Notes: generated by a model not told the origin, from the sequence alone. 64,000 bases of DNA from Defluviitaleaceae bacterium (GCA_009784025.1 WQVK01000001.1:1-64000); one strand, 5' to 3'; counted from the first letter of the stretch, positions 1 to 10,870 are shown. Numbers and translations: made by a program.

Positions 1-61
1 AGCTAACGCTGTCTGACTGCACCTCCTACGCTTCGCTGCGTCGGTGCAGGGCGTTCATGTA

Positions 62-106
62 ACTTCAAAATTGCTCAAGGCTTCGCCTTGGACAATTTTG
101 AAGTTA
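62..106. repeat. Long palindrome acttcaaaattg(ctcaaggcttcgccttgga)caattttgaagtt
   Basis: Arms aacttcaaaattg / caattttgaagtt flank an inner caaggcttcgccttg hairpin; read directly. Confidence 0.8.
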
Positions 107-309
107 ATTCACTATAATCTCAAATTAAAACAACGAATTGGAGCGTCGCCGCGAACAATGAGGCGATTTTAATTGAGATTAGTATTACATGCTTGCAATT
201 TGAAGTTTTGCACGCTCTCAAAAGATCGAGCCTGCCAAAACAGTTACACAACTATTCCAAATCCAAATTTGAAGTTTTTGGAGGTGTGGTCGGCGAAGCC
301 TCTGACGGT

Positions 310-1719
310 TTAATATCCTCCAAACAGCCCCGCGTTCACCCACATTGGTATTGCAATGGCCAATGCCACTAGGCAGGCTACAAAGTATAATGCGCCGTAG
401 ATTGCCATATGCTTGTTGCTCCAAGCGCGGTCTGCGGCCATGCTGCGGCTCATCATGGCCCACATGTTTTGGTAGGCCAGGAAGAATGAATTGCCAGCCA
501 TTATGAATACTGCCAGCCATACAAGGGGGCTTATGCCGTAGGCTTCTTGGATTGCGGGTAAAATTGGCACGATTATTGCGATGGTGGGTAGAAATATGGC
601 CAAATCTACAAAACGCCATAGGAACATGAATATGGTGATGCTGAACATGAAAAGCCATGGGTTGCCGGCTATTGGCCGCAGCGCGGGTACTATAATCCCC
701 GCCAGCCACTGTGAAATTCCCATCTCTGTAAAAATTACGCCCAGGGAAAGTGCCATGGCCACGAAAACGATTAAATCCCAGTTAACACCGGCATTGAAGT
801 CTTTTGCCTCTAGCACCCCAAAGGCAAAGAATGCCAGGCATGCCCCCAAGCAGATGATGGTGATGGACAGCCCATGTAGGCCAGTGGTTACAAAAAGCAC
901 AAATGCCAGCCCTAAAATGATGGCGGCAATGGCTTCGTGGCGGGTTACTTTTTCTAGCTGCTGTGTTTTTATTGCCGCTACGGCCTCGGGGGATAATTTT
1001 TCTGACGGTTTGAGAAAAACTAGACTGCCCAGCACCAGCAAAATAGCAGATACCGAAACCGGTACAAACATTACCCCAAACCAGCTGCCGAAGGTAACCA
1101 GCCCCGCCGTAGCGGGCTCTGCGTCCATCAGGCCCTGTATAAATGGCCCCCATATTACCCCAGTAAACCAGCCAGACCCAGGTATAAGCGCCATACCAAA
1201 GGCTGTAAGCAAAATAAGCGCGTTACCTCTGCTGCCTTTCCCAAGCCCCAAAAGCGAGCAGCATTGCACCGCAATGGGTATTACAATGGCCACCCGCACT
1301 GTGGTGGCAGGGGTTAGCAGGCTTAACGCCACCCCAATAAGTACCCATGCAAACACGATAGATACATAAGAATTGCCGCAAACACGGATTATGCCAAGGG
1401 CAATGCGCCTGCCCAGCCCGGTTTTTTGCAACGCAAACCCAAAAAACAAAGCCGGAATAAGCGTCCATACCGCATTTTGTGTAAACCCAGAAAACACAAC
1501 CCCAGGCGTAAGCCCCAAAACTAAGGCAACAAAGGCCATAAACAGCCCACCAATAGCATAAGACAGCCCAAAAGGCTTAAAAACCCACACGCATAATGTA
1601 ATCAATATGCCCCCCAGCATAAAATGTGCTGCGCTATCCAGCTCAAACGGCTGCACAAAAGCCACAACCGCCGCCAGCACCAACATAACAAAACTCCCAA
1701 AAATAGTAACACGTCCCAT
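310..1719 (-). CDS. DASS/SLC13-type anion:Na+ symporter family membrane protein
   Basis: Polytopic protein with TPATTVRVAIVIPI-like SNT-type motif; ATG at 1719 (MGRVTIFGSF) preceded by GGAGGT; preceded by T-box. Confidence 0.75.
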   Translation of the reverse strand: MGRVTIFGSFVMLVLAAVVAFVQPFELDSAAHFMLGGILITLCVWVFKPFGLSYAIGGLFMAFVALVLGLTPGVVFSGFTQNAVWTLIPALFFGFALQKTGLGRRIALGIIRVCGNSYVSIVFAWVLIGVALSLLTPATTVRVAIVIPIAVQCCSLLGLGKGSRGNALILLTAFGMALIPGSGWFTGVIWGPFIQGLMDAEPATAGLVTFGSWFGVMFVPVSVSAILLVLGSLVFLKPSEKLSPEAVAAIKTQQLEKVTRHEAIAAIILGLAFVLFVTTGLHGLSITIICLGACLAFFAFGVLEAKDFNAGVNWDLIVFVAMALSLGVIFTEMGISQWLAGIIVPALRPIAGNPWLFMFSITIFMFLWRFVDLAIFLPTIAIIVPILPAIQEAYGISPLVWLAVFIMAGNSFFLAYQNMWAMMSRSMAADRAWSNKHMAIYGALYFVACLVALAIAIPMWVNAGLFGGY

Positions 1720-1762
1720 ATTAAAACCTCCCTTTAATTTGCTTTTCGGGTCTTTTAAAACA

Positions 1763-2045
1763 AAAAAAGTCCTTGGCAAAGCAAATAAATGCTTTGCCAA
1801 GGACGAATCATCAAATAATCCGCGGTGCCACCTTGGTTTGCGGTATAAAATACCACACGCTTAGCGGGATACTAACATATCCCCGGCAACTAACGTATGC
1901 CCACACGTCATGGAATACTAGGCGCAACGCGCTTTTGACCATGCTCTCCGCGGTCCATTTAACATCTCGCATCTCTACCCGGCTCTCAGCTACCCAGGCT
2001 CTCTGTAAGCGCGTACAATGTTTTTATCTCCGCTTCAACGATTTA
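1763..2045 (-). promoter_or_regulatory. T-box leader, probable Trp (TGG) specifier
   Basis: Minus strand carries the T-box core AAGGTGGCACCGCGGA, a stem I with ACAGAGAG motif and basal ACGCGCTT/AAGCGCGT pairing, specifier context AAA-TGG-ACC-GCGGAGAGC, and a downstream terminator. Confidence 0.88.
1771..1802 (-). terminator. T-box intrinsic terminator
   Basis: ccttggcaaagc-aaataaat-gctttgccaagg hairpin followed by a U tract on the minus strand. Confidence 0.85.
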
Positions 2046-2341
2046 GTGCAGATGGTAGCATGATATTTTTATGCTGTCAATATGTAGAATTGTTACAATT
2101 TTGTGACAATGTCGATTTGATAGCATGTAATCATTTTCTTGCCATGGTATATTGACTAGACCCAGCCTATATAGAGGCACAGATATGGAGCGACGAAACC
2201 GTGGACAAGTACCGAAGTTGAAAAAATTTTTACAAAAATAAAATGAAAACAATCTTCATTGCAACAAAATGGCCAGTTCAGCGGCTTTAACGGCAATATG
2301 TGCCCCGCAAAACACAACGAAACACCCCTTTTCATCAAAAA

Positions 2342-2393
2342 ATGGTACCATACGGTACCACAAAAGCAGAAAAATGGTACCGTATGGTACCAT
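2342..2393. repeat. GGTACC double-hairpin module, copy 1
   Basis: atggtaccatacggtacca ... aatggtaccgtatggtaccat. Confidence 0.9.
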
Positions 2394-2410
2394 TTTTTTG
2401 TAATGGCGGT

Positions 2411-3514
2411 TTAAAGTTTCAAATCCCCTTCACCAATTAACCCCTTTCTCCGCATAAGTTCAGAAAGTGAAAGCGCCACTGCCGCCGGCACTATCACACA
2501 TGCAAGAAGCATAGGAATAAATCCGCCAACCCCCATGGCATAAATCGTTTGGAATGGGCCAACAAGGCCAGAAGTTCCCATCCCTGCGCCCACAGAAGTT
2601 GTTCTCATCCCTAGCAGCACGGCGGCAACCGGCCCAGAAATCGCGCTTGCCGCAATGGGCGGAAGCCAAACCCACGGGTTTTTAATTATATTCGGCATTT
2701 GAATCATAGATGTGCCAATACCCTGGGCAACCAGGCCGCCCGTGCCGTTCTCGCGGAAAGAGCTTACCGCAAAGCCCACCATTTGGGCCGAAGCACCAGC
2801 AAGGGCAGCACCAGCCGCAAGCGTGCCTATTTCAGCCACCCCTTCCGGCGGGATACCAATGCCAATGGCAATGCACAGCGCCGCAGAAGAAATAATAGGT
2901 AAAGTCAAGGTAAGGCCAATAATAACCGCAATCAGGATGCTCATGGGGAAGGTGTGCAAATCAGTAATTCTCACCACAAACTCGCCAAATACCCCCATGC
3001 CCCTGGTGATAATCGGTGTGACAAGTAGGCCAATACTCCCGCTTATTACAATCACAAGGGCGGGTATAATCAACAAGTCAAACTTAGTTTTGCCCTCAAT
3101 ACGGCGTATAAGTTCCACCGCTATAAGCACAGACAACAGCGCACCATGGGGGTCTCCAACCACAACGGCCGCCACCCCAATGCCACCATCTGCAAACCTA
3201 AGTGTACCAGCCCCAAGCGCCCCCGCCGAAACCGCAGCCAGCAGCGTAAAAGGCTTCAAGGCCGTTTCATGGCCAGCCGCCTGGGTTCGCTTCATTGCAA
3301 CCCCGGCGCCTATAGCGGGGCCCATCATTAGCTGCGCTGCGCGGCCAATCTGCTCTAGCCCCAGCGCAATATGCCCAATAAACGCATTATCAATATTCCC
3401 CAGCAAGCTACCTATTTGCGAAATTATTGTACCCACTATCAAAGATGCAAAAAGCCCCTTGGCCATGCCGTCAAATATGGTTGCCAGGTACTCCCTAACC
3501 GTCATTCTCTTCAT
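2411..3514 (-). CDS. PfoR/PTS EIIC-like membrane protein (COG3641-type)
   Basis: MKRMTVREYLATIFDGMAKGLFASLIVGTIISQIG and repeated Gly-rich TM segments; SD ggga before the ATG at 3514. Confidence 0.75.
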   Translation of the reverse strand: MKRMTVREYLATIFDGMAKGLFASLIVGTIISQIGSLLGNIDNAFIGHIALGLEQIGRAAQLMMGPAIGAGVAMKRTQAAGHETALKPFTLLAAVSAGALGAGTLRFADGGIGVAAVVVGDPHGALLSVLIAVELIRRIEGKTKFDLLIIPALVIVISGSIGLLVTPIITRGMGVFGEFVVRITDLHTFPMSILIAVIIGLTLTLPIISSAALCIAIGIGIPPEGVAEIGTLAAGAALAGASAQMVGFAVSSFRENGTGGLVAQGIGTSMIQMPNIIKNPWVWLPPIAASAISGPVAAVLLGMRTTSVGAGMGTSGLVGPFQTIYAMGVGGFIPMLLACVIVPAAVALSLSELMRRKGLIGEGDLKL

Positions 3515-3552
3515 TTTTTTCTCCCTATAAGTCATAAAATAAAAGCCCCTCT

Positions 3553-3592
3553 TGTATAATTTACATATGTCTTGACATGTGTAAATTATACA
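3553..3592. promoter_or_regulatory. 40-bp palindromic operator candidate (NiaR-like)
   Basis: tgtataatttacatatgtcttgacatgtgtaaattataca is near-perfectly self-complementary, lies upstream of the EIIC-like gene and is adjacent to niaR. Confidence 0.7.
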
Positions 3593-3618
3593 GGAGAGAC
3601 TGGTCAAAAGTCAATGAC

Positions 3619-4137
3619 TTAATCCTGCACCAAAAACCCTGCAGTATCCAAAGCCTCACAAACCTGCTCAAAATGCCGAATATCACGGCATGCAATAGTG
3701 TGCAAATGCACGCCCAACTTCAATTCCGACAACAGTCTAACCTCCGCAGACTTCACCCTGCCGATAAAAATATCAACGTCATCACGGTTCTTAATATTCA
3801 ACTGGCCAGTAATCTCGCCGTACACTTCATGTTCCACAATTACATTCACAACAGTCGCGTTCAAGTCAACAATCGTGTGCAACTCCGCCATGGTGCTGTC
3901 CGCATCATGGCAGCAGGCAATTTTCCCAACATACTGGCTCAGTTTATTAAAATCCTGAACCATATATCCCCTAGCCGTAGCCATAATCTCATGCCCCTGC
4001 GCCCGCAAAAGCGCAATATCCCCAACAATAACTTGCCGACTAACCCCCAACCGCCCCGCCAGCAAGGAAGCACTAACGGCCGCATCTGCCTGGTTAATCG
4101 CTTCAAGAATCATCTCCCTACGCTTATTTGCGTTCAT
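3619..4137 (-). CDS. niaR: NiaR-type transcriptional repressor (HTH_11 + 3H domain)
   Basis: N-terminal HTH (SASLLAGRLGVSRQVIVGDIALLRAQGHEI) and conserved His motifs (EVYGEI, VHLHTIACRD) of the 3H domain. Confidence 0.85.
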   Translation of the reverse strand: MNANKRREMILEAINQADAAVSASLLAGRLGVSRQVIVGDIALLRAQGHEIMATARGYMVQDFNKLSQYVGKIACCHDADSTMAELHTIVDLNATVVNVIVEHEVYGEITGQLNIKNRDDVDIFIGRVKSAEVRLLSELKLGVHLHTIACRDIRHFEQVCEALDTAGFLVQD

Positions 4138-4324
4138 ATTAGCCTCCTTCATGCCATAGCCAAACCGCCCCAGCGGAAGAAAAGTTCCTCCGCTTAAAAC
4201 CGAACAAAACGCACAAAATCCTTGCAATCGTCTATTCCCAACCAAAACCACAAAACCCCACCATCAGGAAACATGCAATCACCTTTCAAAAATAAAATCG
4301 TCATGGCTTCGCCCCGGCCTCCTT

Positions 4325-4456
4325 CTTTTCATAAAAATTCGCTTCACGAACTTGGCGCTACGCACAGCCCAATTTCTTTCGGGCTACCTTTATAAAAAAG
4401 AATCAAAAACTTTAAAGTTTGTGGAGGTGTCGGGGGCAAAGCCTCTGGCGGTTTTG
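4325..4456. repeat. Composite dispersed repeat (cttcacgaa.. / ggaggtgtcgggggcaaagcctctggcgg)
   Basis: Same modules recur at 5880, 13370, 27135, 34400 and 55684. Confidence 0.7.
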
Positions 4457-4459
4457 TCT

Positions 4460-5854
4460 TTAAAACATTATCCTATTATTAACATACCCAACAAGCTCTT
4501 CAATTTTTACTCTTTCTTGTTCCATAGAATCACGGTGGCGTACTGTTACGCTGCCGTCTTCTACAGATTCAAAGTCGTAGGTTATGCAAAAGGGTGTGCC
4601 TATTTCGTCTTGACGGCGGTAGCGCTTGCCAATAGAGCCGGCGTCGTCGAAGTCGCACATGAAATGTTTGGATAGTTTTTGGTAGATGCTGTCGCAGTTT
4701 TCGGATAATTTTTTCGAAAGGGGCAGTATTGCAGCCTTAATTGGCGCAAGGGCTGGGTGCAGGCGCATTACGGTGCGCACGTCGCTTTTTTCTTCTGTGC
4801 CTACTTCTTCTTCGTCGTAGGCGTCACATAAGAACATAAGCAGCATGCGGTCCACGCCCACAGATGGCTCAATTACGTAGGGGATGTACTTCTCGTTTTT
4901 CTCTTGGTCGAAGTAGTTTAAATCTTCGTTGCTGTGCTCCATATGCTGTTTTAGGTCGTAGTCGGTGCGGTCTGCAATGCCCCAAAGCTCGCCCCAGCCG
5001 AATGGGTACATAAACTCGATATCGCAGGTGGCTTTAGAATAAAACGAAAGTTCTTCTGCAGAATGGTCACGGAAGCGCAGGTTATCTGGCGCGACACCAA
5101 GCTGGCGAATCCAATCCATGCAAAAATTCTTCCAGTAGTTGTACCATTCTAGGTCACTGCCCGGCTGGCAGAAGAATTGCAGTTCCATTTGCTCGAACTC
5201 TAATGTGCGGAAAATAAACTTGCCAGGCGTAATCTCATTCCTAAAAGATTTACCAATTTGCCCAATACCGAAAGGCATTTTCTTACGGGTGGTGCGCTGC
5301 ACATTTTTGAAGTTAACGAAAATGCCCTGGGCAGTCTCTGGCCGCAGGTACACTGTGTTTTTTGGGTCTTCTGTTACGCCCACGGTGGTTTTGAACATCA
5401 TATTAAACTTGCGGATTTCTGTGAAATTATGCTTGCCGCAGGTTGGGCAGTCTATGGGCGTGTCGTCTATATATTTCTTCATTGTGTTAAAGTCCATGGC
5501 GTCTACGGCCACGCCTTCGATTTTATTTTCAAACAAATATTCTTCTATAAGCTTGTCTGCCCGGAAGCGTTCCTTACATTCCTTACAATCCATCATAGGG
5601 TCTGTAAAGCTGGCCACATGCCCAGAAGCCACCCAAATATTAGGGTTAACCAAAATAGCGCTGTCTAGTCCCACATTGTACGGGCTTTCCTGCACAAAAC
5701 GCTTCCACCAGGCCTTTTTAACATTATTTTTCAGCTCTACACCAAGCGGCCCGTAATCCCAAGTATTAGCCATGCCACCATAAATTTCTGACCCAGGGAA
5801 AACAAACCCCCTGCCTTTACAAAGCGCAACAATTTTCTCTAAAGTTTTTTCCAT
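4460..5854 (-). CDS. glyQS: Glycyl-tRNA synthetase
   Basis: Full-length class II GlyRS ([32 protein letters not shown]). Confidence 0.97.
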   Translation of the reverse strand: MEKTLEKIVALCKGRGFVFPGSEIYGGMANTWDYGPLGVELKNNVKKAWWKRFVQESPYNVGLDSAILVNPNIWVASGHVASFTDPMMDCKECKERFRADKLIEEYLFENKIEGVAVDAMDFNTMKKYIDDTPIDCPTCGKHNFTEIRKFNMMFKTTVGVTEDPKNTVYLRPETAQGIFVNFKNVQRTTRKKMPFGIGQIGKSFRNEITPGKFIFRTLEFEQMELQFFCQPGSDLEWYNYWKNFCMDWIRQLGVAPDNLRFRDHSAEELSFYSKATCDIEFMYPFGWGELWGIADRTDYDLKQHMEHSNEDLNYFDQEKNEKYIPYVIEPSVGVDRMLLMFLCDAYDEEEVGTEEKSDVRTVMRLHPALAPIKAAILPLSKKLSENCDSIYQKLSKHFMCDFDDAGSIGKRYRRQDEIGTPFCITYDFESVEDGSVTVRHRDSMEQERVKIEELVGYVNNRIMF

Positions 5855-5879
5855 TTGAATCCTCCTGTTTGTTTAGACA

Positions 5880-5975
5880 GTGGGCTTTGCCCCACACCCC
5901 AAAACTTTAAAGTTTTTGCCCAGCTTTTTTCAAAAAGCTGGTGGAGGTGTCGGAGGCGAAGCCTCTGACGGTTTT
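5880..5975. repeat. Dispersed repeat with ggaggcgaagcctc hairpin
   Basis: aaaactttaaagtttttgcccagctttttt...ggaggtgtcggaggcgaagcctctgacgg. Confidence 0.7.
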
Positions 5976-5985
5976 GTCTGTATAT

Positions 5986-8067
5986 TTATATCACACTATG
6001 CAGAAGTTCGCCATATGAGGGTAGGCCCCAGTGTTTTTTGGATACTATTTTTTCTAGTTCGTCTACGGTTTCCCTTAGGCCTTGCATGGCCGGGAAGACC
6101 TTTTTGCTGTAGTGGTTTGCTTCGTTTTGGGGGGTGCTGCTTTGTTTGTTGTGTAGGATTTCTTCTAGGGTGTTTAGCTTTTGGGCCAGGCTGGCGGATA
6201 GGGTGGCTATTTTGGTTAGTAGGCGTGTTTCTAGGGTTGTATCGAAGCTGTTTTGTTTTAGGGCCAGCAGTTTGGCTAGTTCGGTTTGGTAGTTTAGTAC
6301 CGCTGGTATTATGGATTTGTTTACCATGTTAACGAAGGTGAATGCTTCGATGTTTATTGTTTTGCAGTAGTTTTCTAGGTAGATTTCAAAGCGGGATTGC
6401 AGCTCGCAGGGGGTGAATACGTTGTGGCGGGTGTATAGTTCGTGGGCTTTGGGCTGGCTTAGGGCAGCTAGGGCTTCTACGGTGGATGTGTGGTTGGATA
6501 GGCCGCGTTTTTGGGCTTCGGTTAGCCAGTTTTCTGCGTAGCTGTTGCCGTTAAAGATTATGCGGCTGTGTTTTTTGTAGTTGCTTTTTAGCAGCTTTGC
6601 CAGGGTTTTTTTGAAATCTGTTGCGGCTTCTAGCTGGTCTGCTAGCTGGCGCAGGGCTTCTGCCACGATTGTGTTAAGCACGATGTTTGGCTCTGCAATG
6701 GACAGGGATGAACCTGGCATACGGAACTCAAACTTATTGCCGGTGAAGGCAAATGGCGAGGTGCGGTTGCGGTCTGTAGTGTCTTTTGTGAAGTTTGGCA
6801 GGGCGGTTACGCCTATTTCTATATTGTCTTTTTCTTTGCCTTGGTATTCTTCGTCGCTGCGGATAGCCTCTAGTATTTCTGTTAGTTCGTCCCCTAGGAA
6901 CATGGATAGTATAGATGGTGGGGCTTCGTTTGCCCCTAGGCGGTGGTCATTGCTGGCTGTGGCGGCAGAGGCGCGAAGAAGGTCTGCGTATTCGTCTACG
7001 GCTTTTATGGTGGCTACTAGGAAGAGTATAAACTGGGCGTTCTCGTGTGGGGTTTTGCCGGGTTCTAGTAGGTTTATGCCGGTGTCTGTGGCTAGTGACC
7101 AGTTGTTATGCTTGCCGCTGCCATTTACCCCTGCGAAGGGTTTTTCGTGCAGCAGGCATACTAGATTATGGCGGGAGGCCACGTTTTGTAGCATATCCAT
7201 GGTTAGCTGATTATGGTCTGTGGCGATGTTGGTGGTATCGTAGATTAGGGCCAACTCGTGCTGGGATGGGGCTGCTTCGTTATGCTTGGTTTTTGCGTAC
7301 ACGCCCAGCTTCCATAGTTCTTGGTCCAGCTCTTTCATAAAGGCTGCCACGCGGGGCTTTATGCTGCCGTAATAATGGTCGTCCATTTCCTGGGCTTTTG
7401 GCGGCCTTGCGCCAAAAAGAGTGCGCCCGGTGTATACCAGGTCTGTACGCTTATGGTACATGGCCTTGTCTACTAGGAAATACTCTTGCTCTGCGCCCAC
7501 CATGGGGATTACCCGGCGGGCGGTGCTGTTGCCAAATAATTTTAATATACGCATGGCCTGGGTGTTTAAGGCTTCCATGCTGCGCAAAAGCGGTGTTTTC
7601 TCGTCCAATGACTCTCCGCTGTAGGAGCAAAACGCTGTGGGGATGTACAGCGTACCATCCCGCACGAAGGCGTAGGACGTGGTATCCCAAATGGTGTAGC
7701 CGCGGGCCTCGAAGGTGGCGCGTAGGCCGCCGGACGGGAAGCTAGAGGCATCGGATTCACCATGCACCAGGGATTTGCCAGAAAACTCCATCAAAGCCTT
7801 GCCGTCGCCAGAGGGTTCTATAAAGCTGTCATGCTTTTCTGCCGTGACGCCTGTCATAGGTTGGAACCAATGGGTAAAATGGGTCGCGCCGCGTTCTATT
7901 GCCCAATCTTTCATGGCGGTGGCCACTACATTGGCCACGTCAATTTCCATACGCTGGCCAAGTGTCATTGTCTTTTTTAGGGATTTGAAAATATTCTTGG
8001 GAAGCCTTGCCTGCATTACGGTTTCGTTAAACACCATGCTGCCAAAAAGCTCTTGTATGTTTGACAT
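5986..8067 (-). CDS. glnN: Glutamine synthetase type III
   Basis: 693 aa; N-terminus [34 protein letters not shown] and [23 protein letters not shown] motifs. Confidence 0.95.
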   Translation of the reverse strand: MSNIQELFGSMVFNETVMQARLPKNIFKSLKKTMTLGQRMEIDVANVVATAMKDWAIERGATHFTHWFQPMTGVTAEKHDSFIEPSGDGKALMEFSGKSLVHGESDASSFPSGGLRATFEARGYTIWDTTSYAFVRDGTLYIPTAFCSYSGESLDEKTPLLRSMEALNTQAMRILKLFGNSTARRVIPMVGAEQEYFLVDKAMYHKRTDLVYTGRTLFGARPPKAQEMDDHYYGSIKPRVAAFMKELDQELWKLGVYAKTKHNEAAPSQHELALIYDTTNIATDHNQLTMDMLQNVASRHNLVCLLHEKPFAGVNGSGKHNNWSLATDTGINLLEPGKTPHENAQFILFLVATIKAVDEYADLLRASAATASNDHRLGANEAPPSILSMFLGDELTEILEAIRSDEEYQGKEKDNIEIGVTALPNFTKDTTDRNRTSPFAFTGNKFEFRMPGSSLSIAEPNIVLNTIVAEALRQLADQLEAATDFKKTLAKLLKSNYKKHSRIIFNGNSYAENWLTEAQKRGLSNHTSTVEALAALSQPKAHELYTRHNVFTPCELQSRFEIYLENYCKTINIEAFTFVNMVNKSIIPAVLNYQTELAKLLALKQNSFDTTLETRLLTKIATLSASLAQKLNTLEEILHNKQSSTPQNEANHYSKKVFPAMQGLRETVDELEKIVSKKHWGLPSYGELLHSVI

Positions 8068-8213
8068 GGGGAATCTCTCCTGTTCGCCTAGTTTTGGGGG
8101 TTCGTAGCAGCCCCAAGGGAGTTGCTTTTGTGCGCGGTAAGAGTGGCCTATGGTACCTTAGCTTGGCGCTAATGATGCCACTCCAATTCGTTTCTTTAAA
8201 TTAGAATTATTTT

Positions 8214-8240
8214 CAGTTGGTCGCAATTTGCGACCAACTG
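8214..8240. repeat. cagttggtcgcaatttgcgaccaactg palindrome, copy 1
   Basis: Perfect 27-bp palindrome; same family at 26405, 46900 and 52010. Confidence 0.85.
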
Positions 8241-8296
8241 AAAATTTTTTAATAGAGTTCTTCTGAAATCGCGAAAACCGCGATTCCGAAAGAAGC

Positions 8297-9397
8297 CTAA
8301 TATCCTTTGCCTGCCATTTCTGCCATAAACTTTGGGATATCAAGGCTCTGCGGGCATTGGCCCACGCATATACCGCAGCCTGTGCATTGGCTTGGGCGTT
8401 CTGATGGTGGTAGGGGGTCCATGCGCTTTAGCCGCCAGTCGCCGCCCACGCGGTAATCGTTGTAAATACGCAGCAGCTCTGGAATATCCAGCTTATGTGG
8501 GCAGCCATCGCAATAGCGGCAGAAGGTGCAGGTTGCGCCAATGGATTTAAAGAAAGACGAGCTGGCTGCATGTATTAGCTCTTTTTCTGCGAGTGTTAGG
8601 GGTTTATTTTCCTGGAAAGTAGCGATATTATCCTGCGCCTGCTCCATATTGGACATGCCGCTTAGTATCACGGTTATGTTTAGGTCAAGCAAAAAGCGGA
8701 ACGCCCAAGATGCCAGGCTGCGGTTGGGTTCTGCGTTTTGCAGCAGGGCTGCACCTTCTTCATTTAACCGGGCCAAAAGCCCGCCATGGGCTGGCTCCAT
8801 AGCCATTACGGGGATATTATGCTCTTGTAGAATTTCGTATTGTTCCTTGGCCGGGCCGTGAAACCAATCGTAATAATTTAGCTGTATCATTACAAAATCC
8901 CATTGGGTGTATTTTAATGCCTGCCGCAGCACGCTTGGGCGGCCGTGGAACGAGAAGCCTAAGTTTTTGATGCGCCCCTTAGCCTTTTCTTCCAAAAAAT
9001 ACTCCACGCCGCCGTTGCCCAGGTAACCCTTGATATGGTTATCTGAAATGCCATGGCACAGGTAAAAGTCGATATAATCGGTTTGCAGGCGCTCTAGTTG
9101 CTCTGGAAACTGGATGCGATAATCCGGTTGCGCCAGTAAGTTGTATTTATCTGCAAGGAAATAACTTTCCCGCGGGTATTTTTGCAGCGCGCGGCCTAGA
9201 AAGCGCTCAGAATCCCCGCCATGGTACACATATGCGGTGTCGAAATAATTTACGCCCTGGGCCATAAGATAGTCGATAATTTCTGCGCCCTTTTCGAAAA
9301 GTACGGGTTTGCCCCAGCCTTCTTCTACCTGCGGCAGGCGCATTGCGCCCATGCCTAGATGAGATATGGGTTTGCCTTTAAAATCTTTGCGGGTCAT
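8297..9397 (-). CDS. Aldo/keto reductase with C-terminal 4Fe-4S cluster motifs
   Basis: AKR fold motifs plus CTGCGICVGQCPQ and CTFCRYCDGCP. Confidence 0.9.
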   Translation of the reverse strand: MTRKDFKGKPISHLGMGAMRLPQVEEGWGKPVLFEKGAEIIDYLMAQGVNYFDTAYVYHGGDSERFLGRALQKYPRESYFLADKYNLLAQPDYRIQFPEQLERLQTDYIDFYLCHGISDNHIKGYLGNGGVEYFLEEKAKGRIKNLGFSFHGRPSVLRQALKYTQWDFVMIQLNYYDWFHGPAKEQYEILQEHNIPVMAMEPAHGGLLARLNEEGAALLQNAEPNRSLASWAFRFLLDLNITVILSGMSNMEQAQDNIATFQENKPLTLAEKELIHAASSSFFKSIGATCTFCRYCDGCPHKLDIPELLRIYNDYRVGGDWRLKRMDPLPPSERPSQCTGCGICVGQCPQSLDIPKFMAEMAGKGY

Positions 9398-9471
9398 GTT
9401 GCCCTCCTTTTAAGCTGCGGTAGTAGGTTTATGCGATTATTTTAACAACCGACCACGGCCACTCAATCTTC

Positions 9472-9957
9472 CTAATCCTGCCTATACACAAAATGCAGCG
9501 GATGCTGCGGAATGCACTGGATATGCTGGCTTATACCTTCTGGGTAAAGCTGAATTTCGCTAAGCTGCCCTAGCGGCACCCAAACGAAATCTAAATCTAT
9601 CCGCTGGCCGCCAATTTCATCGAAGGCACGGAAAATGCCGCTGGTGGGGATTTGCCCCTCGCTAAGCAGTGAAACCGTATAATACAGGCCAATTTGCTGG
9701 CATGGCAGCTCGTCCCAAGGGAAGAAATTTTCGCCCACCAATATGAGCTTGTTCACTTTAATATCTGCGCCAATTTCTTCTTTAAACTCCCGCACCAATG
9801 CCTGGGCAGAGGTTTCACCATGGGTCACATGGCCGCCCGGAAGCGAGTAGCCACTATCATTTAGCGGCTTTTGCAACAAAACCTTTCCGCCGTGGATTAG
9901 CACCCCCGCAATGCGATACGAGAATATAAATTCCTCGGTTTTAGAAATTAAATCCAT
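9472..9957 (-). CDS. NUDIX hydrolase
   Basis: NUDIX box GGHVTHGETSAQALVREFKEEIGAD. Confidence 0.9.
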   Translation of the reverse strand: MDLISKTEEFIFSYRIAGVLIHGGKVLLQKPLNDSGYSLPGGHVTHGETSAQALVREFKEEIGADIKVNKLILVGENFFPWDELPCQQIGLYYTVSLLSEGQIPTSGIFRAFDEIGGQRIDLDFVWVPLGQLSEIQLYPEGISQHIQCIPQHPLHFVYRQD

Positions 9958-9966
9958 GGGTGCCTC

Positions 9967-10692
9967 CTATATGGTAACTGCCAAAACCTCTGCCAGCTTG
10001 GCGAAGCCGATTTTCTCTGCCAGCTTTTGGGATGCTATGTTGCAGGTATCATGTGACCATTGGGGCGCTTTGCCACTGGCCATTATGTTTTGGGCGGCTT
10101 TGGCACAGGCGGCTGCGGCGTAACCACGGCCCATGTAGCCAGGCAGGGTGTTTATGCCTATTTCTTGCACCAGCTCTGACAGGTATGGCATAGTTGGGGC
10201 GTCTGTACAGCTTACAATGCGGCCGCCATGGTATACAGCCACGCATGTGCCGGCCGCGGCCATTTCGGTAAAATATTCTTCCAGCCAGTCTATTTTGCTG
10301 CCCGGAAAGCAGCCTAGAAAGAAGTTTTTGTAATCATCATATTCAGTCACATTCTCCGCCAAAATATTTGAGGGCTGGCTGCCTTGATAAATGTATTTGA
10401 TATTATGTTTAACTTCGCGGCCAAAAACCGTGGCTAATGTAGATTTGATTTCCGCCGCAGTATTATCTGTGTGAATAGCTTGCTGTAGCCTGGAAATTTG
10501 CGGGCTGGCGGCATCGCCATAAGATAGTACTATTTTACCCGGCTGCACCCAGCAATAAATATCAAAGCGGGCAGAAAACCCAGGTTGTTGCACATTACGC
10601 TCTGCCGAGTGGATAAAATGGATGGCCTGCCCGCCAGATAAGCAGCTTTGTTGGCCTAGCATGGCTTCATAATATAGGATGGTTGGGTTCAT
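9967..10692 (-). CDS. GNAT family N-acetyltransferase
   Basis: C-terminal GNAT motif (INTLPGYMGRGYAAAACAKAA...NIASQKLAEKIGF). Confidence 0.8.
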   Translation of the reverse strand: MNPTILYYEAMLGQQSCLSGGQAIHFIHSAERNVQQPGFSARFDIYCWVQPGKIVLSYGDAASPQISRLQQAIHTDNTAAEIKSTLATVFGREVKHNIKYIYQGSQPSNILAENVTEYDDYKNFFLGCFPGSKIDWLEEYFTEMAAAGTCVAVYHGGRIVSCTDAPTMPYLSELVQEIGINTLPGYMGRGYAAAACAKAAQNIMASGKAPQWSHDTCNIASQKLAEKIGFAKLAEVLAVTI

Positions 10693-10796
10693 TTTATGGT
10701 CTCCTATGGGTGCTACAGGTTTACTATTCCTGCTATTTTAATCATTTTCGTAGGTTTGGTCAAATTGTTAGGGATTTGTCACTGACGGGTATAAAT

Positions 10797-10824
10797 AAAA
10801 GCCCGGAGTTGCCTCCGGGCTTTA
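10797..10824. terminator. Intrinsic terminator
   Basis: aaaagcccggagttgcctccgggcttta. Confidence 0.85.
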
Positions 10825-10870
10825 GAATGCTCTTTACCTAAATCGCAATATGATGCCGCAAAATTATTGA

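Noticed and set aside
218-709. ORF opposite/overlapping the transporter
   Set aside because: Shadow ORF overlapping a clear membrane transporter; composition not protein-like and no RBS.
581-1369. Plus-strand 262-aa ORF
   Set aside because: Antisense to the DASS transporter gene; typical shadow frame.
2712-3530. 272-aa plus-strand ORF
   Set aside because: Antisense to the EIIC-like gene, which has clear homology and an RBS.
5855-5985. Possible glycine T-box or riboswitch before glyQS
   Set aside because: No T-box core or AGAGAG motif; the sequence is a dispersed repeat and lies next to the start only by position.
8214-8240. Palindromes considered as CRISPR repeats
   Set aside because: Copies are kilobases apart with no regular spacers or cas genes.
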